DNA from: Lichenicoccus sp965277665 | GTDB lineage: Bacteria > Pseudomonadota > Alphaproteobacteria > Acetobacterales > Acetobacteraceae | Direction of reading: 5' to 3' | Assembly: GCF_965277665.1 (NCBI RefSeq) | Contig: NZ_OZ255835.1 | Location: 1,240,001 to 1,304,000 of the forward strand | DNA: 64,000 bases | Part shown: piece by piece, positions 61,160-64,000 of the stretch | Layout: the number at the start of each line of letters is the position of its first letter | How positions within the stretch are numbered: position 1 is the first letter of the stretch | Position numbers and translations under genes: made by a program | Notes under the pieces: model-generated | Database searches by the model: none | Told to the model about the DNA's origin: nothing | The model's input: only the letters and a program-made list of their open reading frames with translations

Positions 61160-62422
61160 ATGGACCGTTTCCTGATACGCGGCGGGCGCCCGCTGCATGG
61201 CACCATCCATATCGGGGGCGCCAAGAACGCGGCCCTGCCGCTGCTGACCGCGGGCCTCCTGACCAGCGAGCGGCTGGTGCTGAGCAACGTGCCGCGCATC
61301 GCCGACATCGCGACGATGGCCGAACTGCTGCTCCAGCACGGCCTCGCGGTCGAGGATGCCGGCGGCGACAGTTTCAGCCTGTCGATCGGCGGCGAGATCA
61401 CCTCCACCGAGGCGCCCTACGAAATCGTCTCCAAGATGCGCGCCTCCATCCTGGTGCTCGGTCCGCTGCTCGCGCGCTGCGGCGAGGCGCGCGTCTCGTT
61501 GCCCGGCGGCTGCGCGATCGGCACCCGGCCGGTCGACCTGCACCTCAAGGGCTTGGAGGCGCTCGGCGCCGAGATCAGGCTCGAGGCCGGCTATGTCGAT
61601 GCGCGGGCGCCGAGCGGCCTGCACGGGGCCCGCATCGTGCTGCCGTTCGCCTCGGTCGGCGCCACCGAGAACCTGCTGATGGCCGCCAGCATCGCCGACG
61701 GCCGCACCGAGATCATCAACGCGGCGCGAGAGCCCGAGATCGGCGACCTGGTCGCCTGCCTGGTCGCCATGGGTGCCCGGATCGACGGCGTCGGCACCGA
61801 CAAGCTCACCATCGACGGCGTGCGACGGCTGCATGGCGCCACCCACGCGATCCTGCCGGACCGCATCGAGTGTGGCACCTATGCCTGTGCCGTCGGCATC
61901 ACCGGCGGGGACGTGCATCTGCAGGGCGGCCAGGTCGAGCATCTGGGCGCGGTGGTGCGTGCGCTCGAGGAGGCCGGCGTGACGGTGACGCAGGAGACCG
62001 GCTCGCTGCATGTGCGCCGGAGCGGCGGCCTGCGCGGCGTCGATGTCATGACCGAGCCGTATCCGGGCTTTCCGACCGACATGCAGGCGCAGTTCATGGC
62101 CCTGCTTTCGGTGGCCGAAGGCGCCTCGATGGTCACCGAGACGATCTTCGAGAACCGCTTCATGCATGTCCCGGAGCTCAACCGCATGGGTGCCCGCATC
62201 AATGTGCACGGGGCGTCGGCGATCATACGCGGCGTGCCGGCGCTCTCGGGTGCGCCGGTGATGGCGACCGACCTGCGCGCCTCGTTCTCGTTGATCCTCG
62301 CCGCCCTGGCCGCGACGGGAGAGACCGTGCTCAGCCGGATCTACCACCTGGATCGTGGCTACGAGGCGGTGGAACGCAAGCTGACCGGCTGCGGCGCGCT
62401 GATCGAACGCGTCTGCGAGTAG
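61160..62422 (+). CDS. murA: UDP-N-acetylglucosamine 1-carboxyvinyltransferase
   Basis: First committed step of peptidoglycan precursor synthesis, adding enolpyruvate from PEP to UDP-GlcNAc. The 420-aa protein has the catalytic Lys22/Asn23 pair (GGAKNAALP), the active-site Cys118 in LPGGCAIGTRPVDLH (the fosfomycin target), and conserved FPTDMQAQFMAL and ENRFMHVPELNRMGA. Confidence 0.97.
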   Translation: MDRFLIRGGRPLHGTIHIGGAKNAALPLLTAGLLTSERLVLSNVPRIADIATMAELLLQHGLAVEDAGGDSFSLSIGGEITSTEAPYEIVSKMRASILVLGPLLARCGEARVSLPGGCAIGTRPVDLHLKGLEALGAEIRLEAGYVDARAPSGLHGARIVLPFASVGATENLLMAASIADGRTEIINAAREPEIGDLVACLVAMGARIDGVGTDKLTIDGVRRLHGATHAILPDRIECGTYACAVGITGGDVHLQGGQVEHLGAVVRALEEAGVTVTQETGSLHVRRSGGLRGVDVMTEPYPGFPTDMQAQFMALLSVAEGASMVTETIFENRFMHVPELNRMGARINVHGASAIIRGVPALSGAPVMATDLRASFSLILAALAATGETVLSRIYHLDRGYEAVERKLTGCGALIERVCE

Positions 62423-62543
62423 CAAGCCGGCGCCGTTCGTCGGACCGGCCCGGCGCGCGGCACCCTTCCGGCCGCAGGCTTGCGGTGCTAGTGCCACCGG
62501 CATCGTCATCCATGCCGGACCCGGCAGCAGATCCGGAACCAAC

Positions 62544-63317
62544 ATGACCGCCCTGACCCCCGCCGCTGCCCTGGCGCCGCAGGCGAGCCCTGATGATGAC
62601 GGGCCGCCGCGGGCGAGCCTTGATGACGACAGGCCACTGGTCCTGGCGCTGCCCAAAGGGCGCATCCTCAAGGACGCCGCCCAGTTGCTGGCCGCCGCCG
62701 GGATCATCCCCGCCGCGGACTGCCTCGACGAGCACAGCCGGCGCCTGCGTTTCGAGACCGACAATGCCAGGCTCGACGTGATCCGCGTGCGGCCCTTCGA
62801 TGTCGCGACGTTCGTCGCCTTCGGCGCCGCGCAGATCGGGATCTGCGGCGCCGACGTGCTGATGGAATTCGACTATGCCGAGATCTACGCGCCCCTCGAG
62901 CTGGGCATCGGCGCCTGCCGTGTCAGCGTCGCCGAGCCGGAGGACATGGCCGCGACGGACGACCCGCAGCGCTGGTCGCAGGTCCGCGTCGCCACCAAGT
63001 ATCCCAACATCGCCCGCCGGCATTTCGCGCGGCGCGGCATCCATGCCGACATCGTGCACCTCAACGGCGCCATGGAACTCGCACCCGGGCTCGGCATTTC
63101 CCGCCTGATCGTCGACCTGGTGCAGACCGGCTCGACCCTGAAGGCGAACGGGCTGCGCGAGACCGAGGTGATCGCCGACGTGACCAGCCGGCTGATCGTG
63201 AACCGGACCGCGCTCAAGACCCAGCCGGAGGCGATCGGCGCCCTGATCGCGCGGTTCCGTGCGGCCATCGCCGGGGGTGACGGCGCATCCGGGCGGATCG
63301 CCGCGACCGGCCGATGA
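62544..63317 (+). CDS. hisG: ATP phosphoribosyltransferase (short-form HisG)
   Basis: First enzyme of histidine synthesis. The catalytic core starts at LVLALPKGRILKDA and contains GICGADVLMEFDY, VATKYPNIARRHF and the PRPP-binding ISRLIVDLVQTGSTLKANGL. It lacks the C-terminal regulatory domain, so it is the short form, which needs HisZ. The ~30-residue N-terminal extension contains a duplicated segment (ASPDDDGPPR, ASLDDDRPL); a later start is possible. The stop overlaps the hisD start (ATGA). Confidence 0.95.
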   Translation: MTALTPAAALAPQASPDDDGPPRASLDDDRPLVLALPKGRILKDAAQLLAAAGIIPAADCLDEHSRRLRFETDNARLDVIRVRPFDVATFVAFGAAQIGICGADVLMEFDYAEIYAPLELGIGACRVSVAEPEDMAATDDPQRWSQVRVATKYPNIARRHFARRGIHADIVHLNGAMELAPGLGISRLIVDLVQTGSTLKANGLRETEVIADVTSRLIVNRTALKTQPEAIGALIARFRAAIAGGDGASGRIAATGR

Positions 63318-64000
63318 GGCGCCTGGACGCGCGCAGCGCCGGCTTTGCCGACGCCTTTGCGGCCCTGCTCGCGGCCCGCTTGGTTGGCGCCGAGCCGGTC
63401 GACGCCCCGGTCGCCGGCATCATCGCCACCGTGCGCCGCGACGGCGACGCGGCGCTCTGCGACTACACCAGCCGCTTTGACCGCTTCACCCTGACCCCGG
63501 AGCGCCTGCGCGTCACGGCCGCGGAGGTCGAACAGGCCTGCAGCGCGGTCGATCCCGCGCTGCTCGCAGCACTCGACCTCGCGGCGACGCGCATCGAGGT
63601 CTTCCACCGCCTGCAGATGCCCCACGACCTGCGTCACGTCGATCCCGCCGGTCTGGTCCTCGGACTGCGCTGGACCCCGCTCGACCGGGTCGGGATCTAT
63701 GTCCCGGGCGGCAAGGCGGCCTACCCGTCCTCGGTGCTGATGAACGCGCTGCCCGCACGCGTCGCCGGCGTGGGGCGGATCGCCATGTGCGTGCCGACGC
63801 CTCACGACGTGCTCAACCCGCTGGTGCTCGCCGCGGCCCGCCGTGCAGGCGTGACCGAGATCTACCGCATCGGCGGCGCGCAGGCGGTCGCCGCCCTCGC
63901 CTACGGCACCGCGACGATCGCCCCTGTCGATCGCATCGTCGGCCCCGGCAATGCGTATGTGGCGCAGGCCAAGCGACAGGTATTCGGCCATGTCGGCATC
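63314..64000 (+). CDS. hisD: Histidinol dehydrogenase, 3' end off the window
   Basis: Last step of histidine synthesis (L-histidinol to L-histidine). The visible 229 codons include RVGIYVPGGKAAYPSSVLMNALPARVAGV, GGAQAVAALAYGT and IVGPGNAYVAQAKRQVFG, the family signature. The ATG overlaps the hisG stop. The gene is open to the window end. Confidence 0.96.
   Translation, partial: MRRLDARSAGFADAFAALLAARLVGAEPVDAPVAGIIATVRRDGDAALCDYTSRFDRFTLTPERLRVTAAEVEQACSAVDPALLAALDLAATRIEVFHRLQMPHDLRHVDPAGLVLGLRWTPLDRVGIYVPGGKAAYPSSVLMNALPARVAGVGRIAMCVPTPHDVLNPLVLAAARRAGVTEIYRIGGAQAVAALAYGTATIAPVDRIVGPGNAYVAQAKRQVFGHVGI

Overview
The window is high-GC DNA that looks like the chromosome of an alphaproteobacterium, most likely Rhodospirillales/Acetobacteraceae. 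The family is inferred from core gene order: lytic transglycosylase, rlpA, D,D-carboxypeptidase, tmk, holB, metG, tatD and an MBL hydrolase in one chain, then prkA-yeaH-spoVR, and dcd-murA-short hisG-hisD at the right end. No rRNA, phage genes or CRISPR array was seen. One tRNA (Thr, GGT) is present.

Layout. 1-15.7 kb is mostly core: a truncated DedA gene, a small repeat protein, an eight-gene chain with overlapping start/stop codons (1550-9634), the prkA-yeaH-spoVR stress operon, and mazG. 15.7-18.6 kb is a regulator/reductase patch (AraC with a divergent SDR; a QorB-like reductase with a decayed TetR). 18.6-22.7 kb is a tight operon of a DUF2064 nucleotidyl/glycosyl-transferase, a GT-C membrane mannosyltransferase-like protein, a radical SAM/SPASM enzyme and a GT2. 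22.7-24.7 kb holds a periplasmic PRC-barrel protein, a membrane cytochrome b and a molybdopterin oxidoreductase.

24.7-56.3 kb is a large catabolic island for sugar acids/hydroxy acids. It has four MFS carriers, one complete ribose-type ABC importer, an IlvD/Edd dehydratase, a DapA-type aldolase, two Gfo/Idh/MocA dehydrogenases, two 2-hydroxyacid dehydrogenases, an FMN hydroxyacid oxidase, a beta-propeller lactonase, an RraA-type aldolase, a GarR-like reductase, a class V aminotransferase, two GntR/FCD regulators and one IclR regulator. The order suggests several modules assembled side by side. Decay is visible: an FAD/Fe-S oxidase with an internal out-of-frame deletion, and a truncated HIBADH-type gene.

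56.4-59.5 kb has a transposase remnant beside a 17-nt piece matching the 5' end of a tRNA-Ala gene, then an orphan NodT-type outer-membrane efflux lipoprotein divergent from a TetR regulator, with palindromic candidate operators. 59.5-64 kb returns to core: tRNA-Thr, two small genes, dcd, murA, hisG and a partial hisD.

Most striking observation: a 187-bp MITE-like element (27897-28083) with 32-bp terminal inverted repeats (28/32 matches) and a perfect 10-bp target duplication. It split the ribosome binding site from the start codon of a GntR gene. The duplicated start codon now opens a 66-codon frame through the element that ends in an ATGA overlap with the old GntR start, so translation may still be coupled. 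A second pattern is short tandem duplications at the ends of several core genes (holB, tatD, hisG, the FMN oxidase, 3' of mazG).
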